The position numbers and the translations under genes are program-made. Shown in pieces: positions 28,640 through 38,418 of a stretch of DNA of 64,000 bases. This DNA comes from Novipirellula herctigrandis (GTDB lineage: Bacteria; Planctomycetota; Planctomycetia; Pirellulales; Pirellulaceae). Position 1 is the stretch's first letter, and each line of letters starts with the position of its first letter. The stretch is from NCBI GenBank assembly GCA_007859835.1, contig SJPJ01000001.1, positions 8,468,218 through 8,532,217 on the forward strand. The letters are read 5' to 3'. The notes below the pieces were generated by a model. It did no database searches. It was not told where the DNA came from and saw nothing but the letters and a program-made list of their open reading frames with translations.

Positions 28640-29086
28640 ATGGAAACTGACGACAAACCAATGACAACGAAGGAATTGACGGCTGCAGTCAGCCTGCTTT
28701 TAGAAAGAGAAGAATCCCGGATCAAGCAGCAACGTCGCAAAAAGCGCCGCCGTATTCGACGCCAGCGCGAAGAAACTCGCGACGGAATCGCTCGACTTGG
28801 TCAGTCAATCGAAGTCATCAAATGGTGCATCGTTGGAATTGCATCGGTCATGGCTACCTCACTGCTAATCTTGGTTATTGTCGTTTGGCAAATCGGAAAC
28901 GAAGCTCAGCGGATTAAGGGCGAAGTCGAGCAAATCAAAGGTGAAGCGGAAACGATCGTCGAACAAATCCAGCTCGAAGCCGACTTGATTCGTGACAAAA
29001 TCCAGAACCCGCTTCGGTCGCTCGGCGGAGCGTTGGGTAGCCAGCTAGACAGTAGGATCGGAAATGCTCTCGGGTTGGAAGAGTAG
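28640..29086 (+). CDS. Small single-pass membrane protein with basic cytoplasmic and coiled-coil tails
   Basis: A 148-residue protein of unknown function. Residues 1-50 are very charged, with a dense basic run (RRKKRRRIRRQRE at about 32-44). One transmembrane helix spans about 63-88 (IVGIASVMATSLLILVIVV). Residues about 90-125 form a Glu/Ile/Lys heptad coiled coil, ending in a short Gly/Leu segment. The layout suggests a membrane anchor with nucleic-acid or membrane-binding basic head, but this is inference. ATG 28640 follows an AGAGAC-like site. Confidence 0.7.
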   Translation: METDDKPMTTKELTAAVSLLLEREESRIKQQRRKKRRRIRRQREETRDGIARLGQSIEVIKWCIVGIASVMATSLLILVIVVWQIGNEAQRIKGEVEQIKGEAETIVEQIQLEADLIRDKIQNPLRSLGGALGSQLDSRIGNALGLEE

Positions 29087-29155
29087 TTGTTTTGAACTGC
29101 TAACTCCAATCACCGGTTAGTGCGAATCAGGGAATGAAACTTGAGAGTACTGTGC

Positions 29156-29755
29156 CTAATGCAAGTCGTCGACTTCCCGAATTCGGTCGGGACACACCGA
29201 TCCGAATGTGAATTGATACAGCTGCCACTGCTTAAGCGTCCAATCGGTGAACTCAACTTGATCGAGTTTAACGACTCGAATATATCCTAACTTGGTTTGC
29301 GGCGTGGTTGGAACATAGACGGCCGCAAGCTGGGTTGCACCTTCCGGTGATAAAAAGCTTGATGTCAAAACTCCCATCGTTCGGACCTCTTCACTAGGCC
29401 AATTGATCATCACGATTTGGGCCTTCTCTTTTGCATCTGAAATTTCGTTTAGCAGTCGATCATCCCATCGAAGCAGGCCTCGCAACGCCTCTTTCTTTCC
29501 AAGCAACGGAAAGACCCCAAATAAAATTACGCTGCCCACCATCGGCGGTCCGACCAAAATCGCGAAGACCGTCACGACGATTGACAGAAGGCGATTGCCG
29601 GTGAAATCAAAAACGGGCAGTAGCAGTGTTACTAAGTACGCGATGGCGAAAATCAGCACAAAGGCAATCAGCCCGTGCAGGTAGACGCGTGCCCACGTGT
29701 CCAGCGAGTGTTTGCTTCGTACTTTGTATGTATCGACCGACTGATCGTTGTCCAC
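29156..29755 (-). CDS. Two-helix membrane protein of unknown function
   Basis: A 199-residue protein with two hydrophobic spans (about 28-52, IAFVLIFAIAYLVTLLLPVF, and about 60-88) and a soluble C-terminal part of about 100 residues without recognisable motifs. GTG 29755 is preceded by GGAGCAAC, a good ribosome binding site. Convergent with the preceding membrane protein. Hypothetical but gene-like. Confidence 0.65.
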   Translation of the reverse strand: MDNDQSVDTYKVRSKHSLDTWARVYLHGLIAFVLIFAIAYLVTLLLPVFDFTGNRLLSIVVTVFAILVGPPMVGSVILFGVFPLLGKKEALRGLLRWDDRLLNEISDAKEKAQIVMINWPSEEVRTMGVLTSSFLSPEGATQLAAVYVPTTPQTKLGYIRVVKLDQVEFTDWTLKQWQLYQFTFGSVCPDRIREVDDLH

Positions 29756-30208
29756 TGTTGCTCCAATCGATGGTGTCTGATCTTTCGTTGGTTAGGGTTC
29801 AGTCATCACTGAAGGGCCACCGACATTTGTGGATACCGCATTCACACCCAGCGCACGTGAAAGTCCCTGAATCAACAACAGAACAATTGTCTTATGGTAC
29901 AAGGGGTCCTGTTGAACAAGATAGGTTATCATAGTTTCGAGCTGAATCGGAGTTCACCGAGCCCCAGCCTTTTTGGGTTTCCAAGATTCCACAACAAGCT
30001 GAAGTAGATAGCACATTCGATTTCGTTGTTAGCGGACCAAATCGGGAGCGGGACGAGCATCATCAGCAAATCTTTTTTGCCAACATCGACTCGATTGATG
30101 AGCACGAACGAAACTTCGTGGAAGTAAATGTAACGTGGCGGAAATTCAATTACCGTACATCGATTTTCGCCATCCCCAAATCGCCCTTGTTCAATATTTT
30201 GCAGGTAA
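29756..30208. other. Divergent intergenic region upstream of the UbiB-like gene
   Basis: About 450 bases with no confident gene. A minus-strand frame reading from about 30216 to 29929 gives a possible peptide of about 95 residues (MIIYLQNIEQGR... LRFSSKL) with plausible codons but no ribosome binding site, recognisable family or neighbours. It would overlap the UbiB-like start on the other strand. I note it as a low-probability small gene. Confidence 0.3.
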
Positions 30209-31870
30209 ATGATCATGGAAGTGAAGGATCTCCCAAAGCTGGTTCGCAACGCCGGACGCTTCAATGAAGTGGTCGCGGTTGCGTTGAAATACGGAATCGC
30301 ACCGTGGCTAAGCAACGTCCAGGCTGACTGGGTCCAGAGTCGTTTGCGCGGCAGCGACGGTGAAAAACTTGGGGAGCTTTCCGAGGCGGTACGAGTCCGC
30401 ATGGCACTATCAGAACTAGGAACGACCTTTATCAAACTCGGTCAGATTCTAAGCACGCGAGCTGATTTAGTGGGACCGGAATTAGCTGCAGAACTATCCG
30501 AACTTCAATCGAGCACTCCGCCCGATTCGCCTGAGCAAGTGGTCGAGACCATCATGGAAGAGTTGGGCGAACACCCTGACAAGCTTTTCCGAAGTTTTGA
30601 ACCCGATGCACTCGCCTCGGCTTCGATCGGCCAAGTTCATCACGCCGTCATGCACGATGGCAAGGGTGTCGTCGTCAAAGTGCAACACGCGGGAATTGAA
30701 AACCGTGTCCAAAACGACCTCGAGATTCTGATTGAATTGGCGAAGTTGGCTGAGAAATACTCGGCGGAAGTTGCTCAGTACAATCCTGTCGCAACGGCAA
30801 TCGAATTTCGCGACACGCTGTTGCATGAACTAGATTTCACTCGTGAACAACGAAACTTAACACGCTTCGCAGCCAATTTCACAGAGAATGAGGGTGTGTT
30901 CTTTCCTACACCACATCCCGACCGGTGTACGAAACGCGTATTGACGATGGATGCACTCCAAGGAATCAGTGTTTCCAAACGGGAATTGCTGCTCAAGGCG
31001 GGTTTCGACTTGACGGACATCGCTCGCCGCGGCGCCGAAATGTTCCTCGAAATGGTTTTTCGAGACGGCTTCTATCATGCCGATCCACATCCTGGAAACT
31101 TGATGGTGCTACAGGACGAAGTGATCGGTGTGCTTGATTGCGGCATGGTAGGCCGCGTCGACGAAGAGCTCCGCGAACAAGTGGAAGACCTATTGATCGC
31201 CGCAATCGACAAGGATACCGATCGTTTGCTCGATAGCGTGTTGCAACTAGGTGAACTGCCGCGAGACTTTGACCGGTCACGACTGCGAAGCGATCTCGTT
31301 GAATTCGTCGAAGAGTACGGTTCGCAACCGATCGACAAATTTGATCTTAGTGGGGCACTTAACGGAATGACCGCCATCATTCGACGGCATCGAATTCTGC
31401 TGCCAGCACGAGTTAGCCTGTTGATCAAAATGTTGGTAATGTTAGAAGGCACTGCTCAGCAATTGAGCCCGACGTTCAACATCGTTGAGTTGCTCGAACC
31501 ATACCGACGCGAGGCAATAAAACGTCGGCTCTCGCCGCAGCGATTGTTTCGAAAATTGCAAAATTCGCATCGAGATTGGAGCCGATTGGCCGAGTCGTTG
31601 CCAGCGGATATTTCCGACATCGTCAACCGGATTCGCCGCGGCAGTTTCGACGTTCACCTCGAACATCGAAGCCTCGGTTCGATTGTCAATCGACTTGTGC
31701 TCGGCCTGCTTGCATCAGCACTATTCGTCGGTTCGACCTCGCTATTAAGCAACAACGTCAAACCATTGTTTGGCGAAACGTCGATCCCTGGGGCCGCAGG
31801 CTGCATCGTCGCCGTGTACCTTGGGTTCACGTTGATCCGGGCCATCAAAAAGTCCGGCGACATTCAATGA
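30209..31870 (+). CDS. UbiB/ABC1-family atypical kinase
   Basis: A 553-residue membrane-associated member of the ABC1/ADCK/UbiB family, which supports isoprenoid quinone biosynthesis and acts as an ATPase or protein-kinase-like enzyme. The family's KxGQ motif is K76-L-G-Q79. ASIGQVHHA and VVVKVQ form the modified nucleotide loop and Lys, ELDFTREQRN is the E-x-D-like segment, and HADPHPGN with Asp292 and LDCGMVG with Asp310 supply catalytic and metal residues. The C-terminus has one or two hydrophobic spans (about 495-540). ATG 30209 follows a CAGG ribosome site. The MscS gene follows after 90 bases. Confidence 0.9.
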   Translation: MIMEVKDLPKLVRNAGRFNEVVAVALKYGIAPWLSNVQADWVQSRLRGSDGEKLGELSEAVRVRMALSELGTTFIKLGQILSTRADLVGPELAAELSELQSSTPPDSPEQVVETIMEELGEHPDKLFRSFEPDALASASIGQVHHAVMHDGKGVVVKVQHAGIENRVQNDLEILIELAKLAEKYSAEVAQYNPVATAIEFRDTLLHELDFTREQRNLTRFAANFTENEGVFFPTPHPDRCTKRVLTMDALQGISVSKRELLLKAGFDLTDIARRGAEMFLEMVFRDGFYHADPHPGNLMVLQDEVIGVLDCGMVGRVDEELREQVEDLLIAAIDKDTDRLLDSVLQLGELPRDFDRSRLRSDLVEFVEEYGSQPIDKFDLSGALNGMTAIIRRHRILLPARVSLLIKMLVMLEGTAQQLSPTFNIVELLEPYRREAIKRRLSPQRLFRKLQNSHRDWSRLAESLPADISDIVNRIRRGSFDVHLEHRSLGSIVNRLVLGLLASALFVGSTSLLSNNVKPLFGETSIPGAAGCIVAVYLGFTLIRAIKKSGDIQ

Positions 31871-31960
31871 TTTACTAACGGCACTGTGCACGCTTTCTGT
31901 GTGTTCGTCTAGAAGGAGAATTTGGTCCGTGGCTTCTGCCCGAACGAGTGACGAGAAATC

Positions 31961-33235
31961 ATGTTAGAAATTATTCAACAGTCGCAAGCAACTCTACGCG
32001 ATTGGCTTCGTTTGCCCGACAACTTCGCAGCAATCATCGTTCCAATCGCCAACGTCGCCGTGGTGCTCATCTTCGCGGTCATCATCGATCGGGTGGCCCG
32101 ATGGTGCATCCGCTCATTGGTGCCTTGGATAGTCAGCCATTTCAAGTCAGAAAAACCAACGATTTGGCTGACTGCATTGCGGGAACGTCTGGTTGCAAGT
32201 CGTAGTGCTCACATTCTAGCAGTATCGGTCGTTTACTGGCTGGTCCCGCTCGCGTTGGACGGATTCCCAGAAACGTTGACGCTTGTCCGCAACTTGATCG
32301 AAGGATACATGATCATCATTGTGGTGATAGCCATCAACTCGCTGATTCGAGCTAGCGGTGATGTGTTGGTCAACGATGATTTGCCAACCGGCGTTTCACT
32401 ACGCTTCGCCACTCAAGGTGTTCAGATTGTCATTGCAGTCGTTGGTGCGATCCTGGTTGCTTCGGTCGTATTTGACACTTCGGTGACCGTTCTGCTGAGC
32501 GGTATGGCTGGCATGACTGCGGTTTTATTGCTGGTCTTTAAGGACACGATTTTGGGTTTCGTCGCTGGCATTCAATTGGCCAGCAACGACATGCTCCGCA
32601 TTGACGATTGGATCGAGATTCCCCAATACGGTGCCGACGGTGTTGTGACGGACATCGGCTTGACGACCGTCAAGATTCAAAATTTCGACAAAACATTCTC
32701 GACCATCCCCTCCTATGCGTTGGTCAGCGAGAGCTTTCGCAATTGGCGAGGCATGAAGGAATCCGGTGCGCGTCGAATTCTACGTTCTGTATCGATCGAC
32801 ATGAATGGGATCGGGTTTCTGACGGAGGAGCAATTTCACCGACTTCGTAATATCGCGCTGTTAGAACGCTACCTCGACGACAAACGCGACGCGATTGAAA
32901 AATACAACTTGCAGTTCACTGACGCACAACTCTGCTCGCCCAACATCCGCCGACTGACAAACATTGGGACTCTACGAGCTTACCTCGAAAGGTATCTCAA
33001 ACAGCACCCAGATCTTCGCGATGATATGTCTGTGATCGTTCAGCACCAGCAATCGAGTGCCGAAGGATTGCCGATTCAGATCGTTGCATTCTGCAGAAAA
33101 CAAGATGCCTGCGATTACGAGCGAGTCCAGGCCGAGATCTTTGATCACATCATCGCCATCTTACCTGAATTTGGACTGACCGCTTTTCAGGGACCAACCG
33201 ACGAACTTAAAAAACATATGCCTATCGATCGTTGA
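31961..33235 (+). CDS. MscS-family mechanosensitive channel, YbdG-like
   Basis: A 424-residue inner-membrane channel. Four or five hydrophobic spans occupy residues about 20-200. The pore-lining helix and start of the beta-domain read MTAVLLLVFKDTILGF and DDWIEIPQYGADG, followed by a cytoplasmic alpha/beta domain. The long C-terminal region resembles E. coli YbdG rather than small MscS. It should release solutes on hypo-osmotic shock. Same strand as the UbiB-like gene and possibly co-transcribed. Confidence 0.9.
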   Translation: MLEIIQQSQATLRDWLRLPDNFAAIIVPIANVAVVLIFAVIIDRVARWCIRSLVPWIVSHFKSEKPTIWLTALRERLVASRSAHILAVSVVYWLVPLALDGFPETLTLVRNLIEGYMIIIVVIAINSLIRASGDVLVNDDLPTGVSLRFATQGVQIVIAVVGAILVASVVFDTSVTVLLSGMAGMTAVLLLVFKDTILGFVAGIQLASNDMLRIDDWIEIPQYGADGVVTDIGLTTVKIQNFDKTFSTIPSYALVSESFRNWRGMKESGARRILRSVSIDMNGIGFLTEEQFHRLRNIALLERYLDDKRDAIEKYNLQFTDAQLCSPNIRRLTNIGTLRAYLERYLKQHPDLRDDMSVIVQHQQSSAEGLPIQIVAFCRKQDACDYERVQAEIFDHIIAILPEFGLTAFQGPTDELKKHMPIDR

Positions 33236-33429
33236 GAAACCGACGCGCCCCACGGGATACCGATGTCTGTTAGCGAGATCGCCCACCCGTCGTTAGAAGC
33301 CAGTATACTTGGCCCTAACAAGATTTGCTTTGGCGACTTGTCCTCGAACGAACAGCGACGGAGTCCATTGCCGAAGAAGTCGATTGAATACATTGACTAT
33401 ATTTCCTAATAATCCTGTTGAAACCGTAG

Positions 33430-34881
33430 ATGATTAACAAACACCTTAAATCGCTTCTCAACATGCCAGCGTTTCTGCTGGTCGTCGCGACAACGTCGTT
33501 TAACGTTTCTCCGATTGCCCATGCCGAACCAAGGAAACGCAACGTCCTACTAATCTGCGTTGATGACTTACGACCAGAACTGGCCTGCTATGGAGCTTCC
33601 TATATCCACTCACCGAACATTGATCAGTTGGCGTCGAAAGGCAGGGTTTTTCGCCATCACTATGTTCAAGCACCGACCTGTGGTGCATCTCGATTCACGT
33701 TGTTGACTGGACGCTATGGCGGTGCAAGCAACAATGCATTGTTTCAGCGGTCAGCGATAATGGCGTCCGATCCGCAGTCCATTACGCCAAGCATGCCGGC
33801 ATGGTTTCGCCAAAGCGGTTACAGGACCGTTTCGGTTGGAAAGGTCTCGCATCATCCGGGCGGAAGGGGCGGAAAGGATTGGGACGACGATGACAACCTC
33901 GAAATGCCCAATGCGTGGGATCGTCATTTGTTACCCGCTGGTCCCTGGCAACACCCACGAGGTTGGATGCATGGTTTGGCAAATGGCGAGATTCGTGTGA
34001 ACGCCGCTGACATGGATCTGTTTCAGTCGTGTGAAGGTTCCGATTCGATTTATCCAGACGGAATTTCAGTCGACGAGGCTCTTCGTCAAATGGATCAACT
34101 TTCGTCCGTGCACGACAAACCTTTCTTTCTTGCCGTTGGAATTCTTCGTCCGCACCTGCCGTTCGGTGCGCCGGCGAAGTACTTAGAACTTTACGCCGAC
34201 GCCGAACTGCCTCCGACAGCTCATCCCATTAAGCCCGAAGGGAAAACAACGTGGCATGGTTCGGGCGAGTTTATGAAATACAATCGCTGGAACCGCAACC
34301 CAAACACGGACGCGGATTTCGCACTGCAAGTGCGCAAACACTACGCGGCTTGTGTTAGCTACGCCGATGCTCAAGTCGGGCGTTTGATCGAGCGATTGCA
34401 CAACACGGGCGAGTTCGAGAACACCATCGTGGTTCTTTGGGGTGATCATGGTTGGCACCTCGGCGAGCACGCCATATGGGGCAAGCACGCGTTGTTCGAA
34501 GAATCGCTGCACTCGCCACTGATTGTGTCTTACCCCGGCATCAACCGACCTGGCGACTCGACGAATTCAATTGTTGAAACCTTGGACCTGTTTCCCACCC
34601 TATGCGATTTGACCGGGATTCCCAAACCCACATTTGTGGACGGAATCTCATTGCGTTCCTTACTGGACAATCCCGAATCGTCAGGACATCCTGCGATTGC
34701 TTACCGCGCAAATGCAAAGACCATTCGTACGAACGCACACCGTTTGATTCTTCACAAGGACGGATACGCCGAGCTATACGACCACACGTCCGAGGCCAAG
34801 GAAACAAAGAACATTGCCGATACAAACGCAGCCATCGTGAAGCAACTTACTGAGCAGCTACAATCTCGACTGGGGAATTGA
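33430..34881 (+). CDS. Type I sulfatase, iduronate-2-sulfatase-like, exported
   Basis: A 483-residue sulfatase with a signal peptide ending IAHA near residue 32. Metal ligands Asp45-Asp46 ([12 protein letters not shown]), maturation motif CGASR with Cys84, KVSHHPGG and [16 protein letters not shown] follow the iduronate-2-sulfatase-like branch (S1_7) closely. Ala replaces the more common Pro in the C-x-P-x-R motif, which is normal in that branch. It likely removes 2-O-sulfate-type groups from uronic acid or another sugar, but specificity is inferred. It is the only sulfatase here on the plus strand and is convergent with the ThuA-GH29 gene (88 bases). Confidence 0.9.
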   Translation: MINKHLKSLLNMPAFLLVVATTSFNVSPIAHAEPRKRNVLLICVDDLRPELACYGASYIHSPNIDQLASKGRVFRHHYVQAPTCGASRFTLLTGRYGGASNNALFQRSAIMASDPQSITPSMPAWFRQSGYRTVSVGKVSHHPGGRGGKDWDDDDNLEMPNAWDRHLLPAGPWQHPRGWMHGLANGEIRVNAADMDLFQSCEGSDSIYPDGISVDEALRQMDQLSSVHDKPFFLAVGILRPHLPFGAPAKYLELYADAELPPTAHPIKPEGKTTWHGSGEFMKYNRWNRNPNTDADFALQVRKHYAACVSYADAQVGRLIERLHNTGEFENTIVVLWGDHGWHLGEHAIWGKHALFEESLHSPLIVSYPGINRPGDSTNSIVETLDLFPTLCDLTGIPKPTFVDGISLRSLLDNPESSGHPAIAYRANAKTIRTNAHRLILHKDGYAELYDHTSEAKETKNIADTNAAIVKQLTEQLQSRLGN

Positions 34882-34969
34882 AGCCCAAACATGCACCTTC
34901 AAAGTGGTTGGCAATTGCCAACCAGGCTACGAAATCACCGGCAACCGCATGCCCGAAGCTTGTAAGCAG

Positions 34970-37447
34970 TTACCTCTTAGGTAGATGAATCTTGAAACAG
35001 TATGCGAAGTCACAAGGCTTTTCTTCAGGGAAGAAGACCCGCAACCCGTCCGGGTGCGGTTCCCACTGAATCTCTCCGTCGTGCCCAAGCATCTCGACCG
35101 ATTCGATTTTGCCGATTCGGTAGTTTCCAGGCGAAAGTAACGCCATTTCCACATACGGTTGATTCTTGCCCGGCCAATCAAGCACGAATGCGTAGAGGTA
35201 TTCACCCTTGGTGGTGTAGCGAATGTCTTTCGATTTGAACGGTGACTTGACGACGAAGTGCGGTATTTCATTTGTATGTCCCTCGCCAAACTCGTGCCAC
35301 GGGCGAGTTCCATAGATGCCTTCACCATTTACTGCCAGCCACTTACCCATATCCTTGAGAATACCGGTTGCTGTTTCATCCAACGTACCATCGGCGCGAA
35401 TTGGAATGTTTAACAGCAGATTGCCGTTCTTGCTGACAATGTCGATCAGCTTATCGGTCTGCAAATCCGCAGTCGTATACGGCTTATCTTTGTTGTAGCC
35501 CCACGAACCGATCGAATCATCCGTCTGCCATGGTTCGTCGAGGATGTAACTGGCTTTCCCACGTTCGTAGTCGAGCGTTGCGATCCCCGGCGCATACAAT
35601 CCTTGCCACGGACGTGCCTTGATACACATCACTGCATCTGGATTGTTGTTGTACAAATGTGTGATCACTTGCAAACCTGTCTTACCAGCATCCGCACCAC
35701 GAAAGGGAACGGAACAATCAAAGTACAAGTGATCGGGCTGGTAGTCGTCGATGAGTTGCTTCACGCGACGAGCCCAAGCATCCCGCCATGCCTTTGGGGG
35801 ATTGAGCGCAGCACGCGGATGCGTATCACCATGCTTCGGCGGATAGAGCCCCTTGCCTTGGGGACTCGCACCATCGTATGGCACACCTTTCATAGGACCC
35901 GCGATATCGGATTGGTTGGCCACGTTCAACCAACTGTAACTGCGACTCAGATGTGTGGTAACGCCGAATCGCAAACCCGCTTTCTCGGTCGCGGTTTTCC
36001 ACATACCAATCAAATCCTTCTTTGGGCCCATATTCACCGCGTTCCAACGATGATGTTTTGAATCCCAAAGATCAAAGTTGTCGTGGTGCACCGCGCAAGG
36101 GGTGAAATACTTGGCCCCCGCCTGTTTGAACAACGCTAGCAGCGCGTCGGGATCAAAGTTCTCTGCCTTCCACATCGGAATGAAGTCTTTGTAGCCAAAC
36201 TCCGACGGATGCCCATACGTTTCGACGTGATACTTGTAGTCCTCACTTCCTTCCTCGTAGAGTTTTCTCGCGTACCATTCACCTCGCTCGACGACGGAAT
36301 AGGCTCCCCAATGTAGATAGATTCCAAACTTTGCATCGCGGAACCACTCGGGGCATTCGTAGCGGCGAAGAGAATCTACATTCGCATTGAATTTCCGCTT
36401 TGCGGTTCTTGACGCAGGCAATACGATCCGTTTTTCCGTAGACATGATAGGGCTATTCAAGTCCGCAAGGTCTGTCGGTTTGATGCCTCGCCGGTATCCA
36501 TCAAACTGAAACGTCGACGGTTGATAGGCACCAACGAAATCCGCACTCAAATCAGATGTAATTTGATCCTCTAATCCACAACCCCAAAAGCAAGCGTTGA
36601 TGATCATGCGACGGAAATCAAGGTCAAGAATGTCTTCCGATGCTCCGTGGGTCGTCGCGAAAACACGTCCCTTGCTGCTGTCCTTTCCGTCATAGTTACG
36701 AATCCAAACACCCGGGCAGGGTAACTTGCCTTCGGCGACGTCGGAATCGGGACTCATGCCGTTAAGCGGCTGTGCCATCGCCAATACCTTGCAATCGTCC
36801 ATCGGCTCGGTCCAATATCCGCCCGACTGAGCCCAAGGTTTAGTGACACCGCGAAGAATCGGATGCGACTTTGATTCCTCCGGAATGTCCAATCGCGTAC
36901 ACATCACGTGGTTTTTCCCGTAGTGCCCCGACCAGCTTTCCCCGAGCACTTGACGACCGAACCCGCGTTCATAGTCAGCACCCTTGTGAACATAGTCATA
37001 TTGGGAAAACGCAGAATCCGCTGGAATCTTGAAAGCATGCGTTGCGGTACGCAATCCGATGACGGGACCAGCACGATCAAGATAATCGACAATTGGCTGC
37101 ATCTGGTTGGCGGGGAGGTTCTTGAATCGCAAAAAAACAACCGCCAGATCAGCCGACCCGAGCGTTTCGGTGCCAGGCAGATTGTCTGCCGTGGGGTCAA
37201 TTTCGCCACTTTCCGGATCGACTGTAAACAGCACCGTGCATTTGAATCCGTGGTGAGCCGACAAGATTCGAGCCAATGCAGGCAGCGTCTCTTCGGATCG
37301 GTATTCATGGTCGCCAGCCAGAAAAACAATATGTTTGCCAACCCCGGGACCACTCCTGCCTTCGTAGACCAATGATTCCGAATGTGCTGTGATGCCTACG
37401 CTAATGGTCGCTATTAGTGCGAGGAGAAAACGCAAATTCATGGACAT
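34970..37447 (-). CDS. ThuA-like domain fused to GH29 alpha-L-fucosidase
   Basis: An 825-residue exported two-domain protein. After a signal peptide (1-23), residues about 37-300 form a ThuA-like class I glutamine-amidotransferase-fold domain (FLAGDHEYRSEE, GLRTATHAF, and a C-terminal NACFWGCGLE), a fold linked to sugar uptake and use. A linker leads to a GH29 catalytic barrel from about 366 (FGIYLHWGAYSVVERG). The usual W-F-D-G of the nucleophile strand reads YFDCS, with Asp577 kept but Gly replaced by Cys. A C-terminal beta-domain ends the protein. There is no stop or frameshift at the junction. The next gene upstream on the same strand is the PEP-CTERM remnant. Confidence 0.85.
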   Translation of the reverse strand: MSMNLRFLLALIATISVGITAHSESLVYEGRSGPGVGKHIVFLAGDHEYRSEETLPALARILSAHHGFKCTVLFTVDPESGEIDPTADNLPGTETLGSADLAVVFLRFKNLPANQMQPIVDYLDRAGPVIGLRTATHAFKIPADSAFSQYDYVHKGADYERGFGRQVLGESWSGHYGKNHVMCTRLDIPEESKSHPILRGVTKPWAQSGGYWTEPMDDCKVLAMAQPLNGMSPDSDVAEGKLPCPGVWIRNYDGKDSSKGRVFATTHGASEDILDLDFRRMIINACFWGCGLEDQITSDLSADFVGAYQPSTFQFDGYRRGIKPTDLADLNSPIMSTEKRIVLPASRTAKRKFNANVDSLRRYECPEWFRDAKFGIYLHWGAYSVVERGEWYARKLYEEGSEDYKYHVETYGHPSEFGYKDFIPMWKAENFDPDALLALFKQAGAKYFTPCAVHHDNFDLWDSKHHRWNAVNMGPKKDLIGMWKTATEKAGLRFGVTTHLSRSYSWLNVANQSDIAGPMKGVPYDGASPQGKGLYPPKHGDTHPRAALNPPKAWRDAWARRVKQLIDDYQPDHLYFDCSVPFRGADAGKTGLQVITHLYNNNPDAVMCIKARPWQGLYAPGIATLDYERGKASYILDEPWQTDDSIGSWGYNKDKPYTTADLQTDKLIDIVSKNGNLLLNIPIRADGTLDETATGILKDMGKWLAVNGEGIYGTRPWHEFGEGHTNEIPHFVVKSPFKSKDIRYTTKGEYLYAFVLDWPGKNQPYVEMALLSPGNYRIGKIESVEMLGHDGEIQWEPHPDGLRVFFPEEKPCDFAYCFKIHLPKR

Positions 37448-37753
37448 TCCACTTTCATTCAGGGCAAAAGGTTAATCAGTTTTGGCAAATTTATCGTTGG
37501 CAAACAAAAGACAACCGGTATCTCGGTTTCCCGCGTTGCGATTGCCGTGTCCGTCTGAAAACGAATGTAATTGTCGCGTGCGCAGCCGTCTACCGACATC
37601 AGATCAAATCAGGCATCAAAACTTTTGGGAATCGTCCCTGCCAGCTGAAACGGTGTCAAAACCTTATCTTGATCCCTCGCAGAGGAACTCCACGAATCCG
37701 ACAGGGAAAGCAAACAGGCATCCGACAAGCGACTTCTCTGCCTACGAAGCAAG
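37448..37753. other. Intergenic region upstream of ThuA-GH29
   Basis: Holds the presumed promoter of the ThuA-GH29 gene. No gene, clear hairpin or repeat was found. Confidence 0.35.
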
Positions 37754-38167
37754 CTATCGTACGATGAGCTTTCTTCTTCGCAGTAGCGGGAAAAGTCTGC
37801 CCATCAAGATCGCTAAAATTGATGATGGTTCCGGCACACTCGATACCGATAGCAAGGATGAGGCATGCGTATCGAGATAAACATTGCCCACAATCGGTCT
37901 CGATGAAACGATGGATCCGTGCATATCACTGACGTTCATCGTTACGCCGCCAAATAGAGTAAAGATCGTCCCAAAAAATTCGTTTGTGAAACCCGAGTTA
38001 ATGAGTACATCGGAGTGAGATTCGAAAAGCACCTGCTCGGCCAAACCAACTGCCAACCCCGCATCCTCTTCTCCCACGTCCACACCGTTGACGGCAAATT
38101 GTAACCCCGTTCCAAAATCCGCATCCTGTTCAACGAAGACCCGCAGCGGATCACCATTTAATGCCAA
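37754..38167 (-). pseudogene. PEP-CTERM protein, C-terminal remnant
   Basis: The minus frame encodes about 140 residues ending in a full PEP-CTERM sorting tail: SVPEPSS, a hydrophobic span (ILAILMGRLFPLL) and a basic RRRK end. These tails direct surface proteins to exosortase processing. The frame is closed just upstream by a TAA, and neither a signal peptide nor a good start is present; TTG 38167 is the best start and has no ribosome site. The N-terminal export signal every PEP-CTERM protein needs is missing, so this is probably a 5'-truncated gene. The 250 bases upstream hold no clear continuation. Confidence 0.55.
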
Positions 38168-38418
38168 CGAGATTGCTGTCTCTTAGTCAATTTGTCGCAG
38201 GTCGCATTCTTGATCTGCATGGAACACCATACTAACCTTCACAACAACCACACGGCGCAAAAGAGCGATGGCTCTTCGAGTAAGCAATCTCTGTCTCTTC
38301 GGTTTGTGCAAAATTGGACGGGTGCCCTGCATTTCACCGGTGGACGTGTTGTGACTACCCGAAGGCAAAAGGAACGTGCCAGTGACAATTTGACTCATCC
38401 TGGGCATTTGCGTTCCAA

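Noticed and set aside
29929..30216. Small minus-strand gene of about 95 codons upstream of the UbiB-like gene
   Set aside because: Codons look plausible, but there is no ribosome site, no recognised family and it overlaps the start of a firm gene; kept only as a note.
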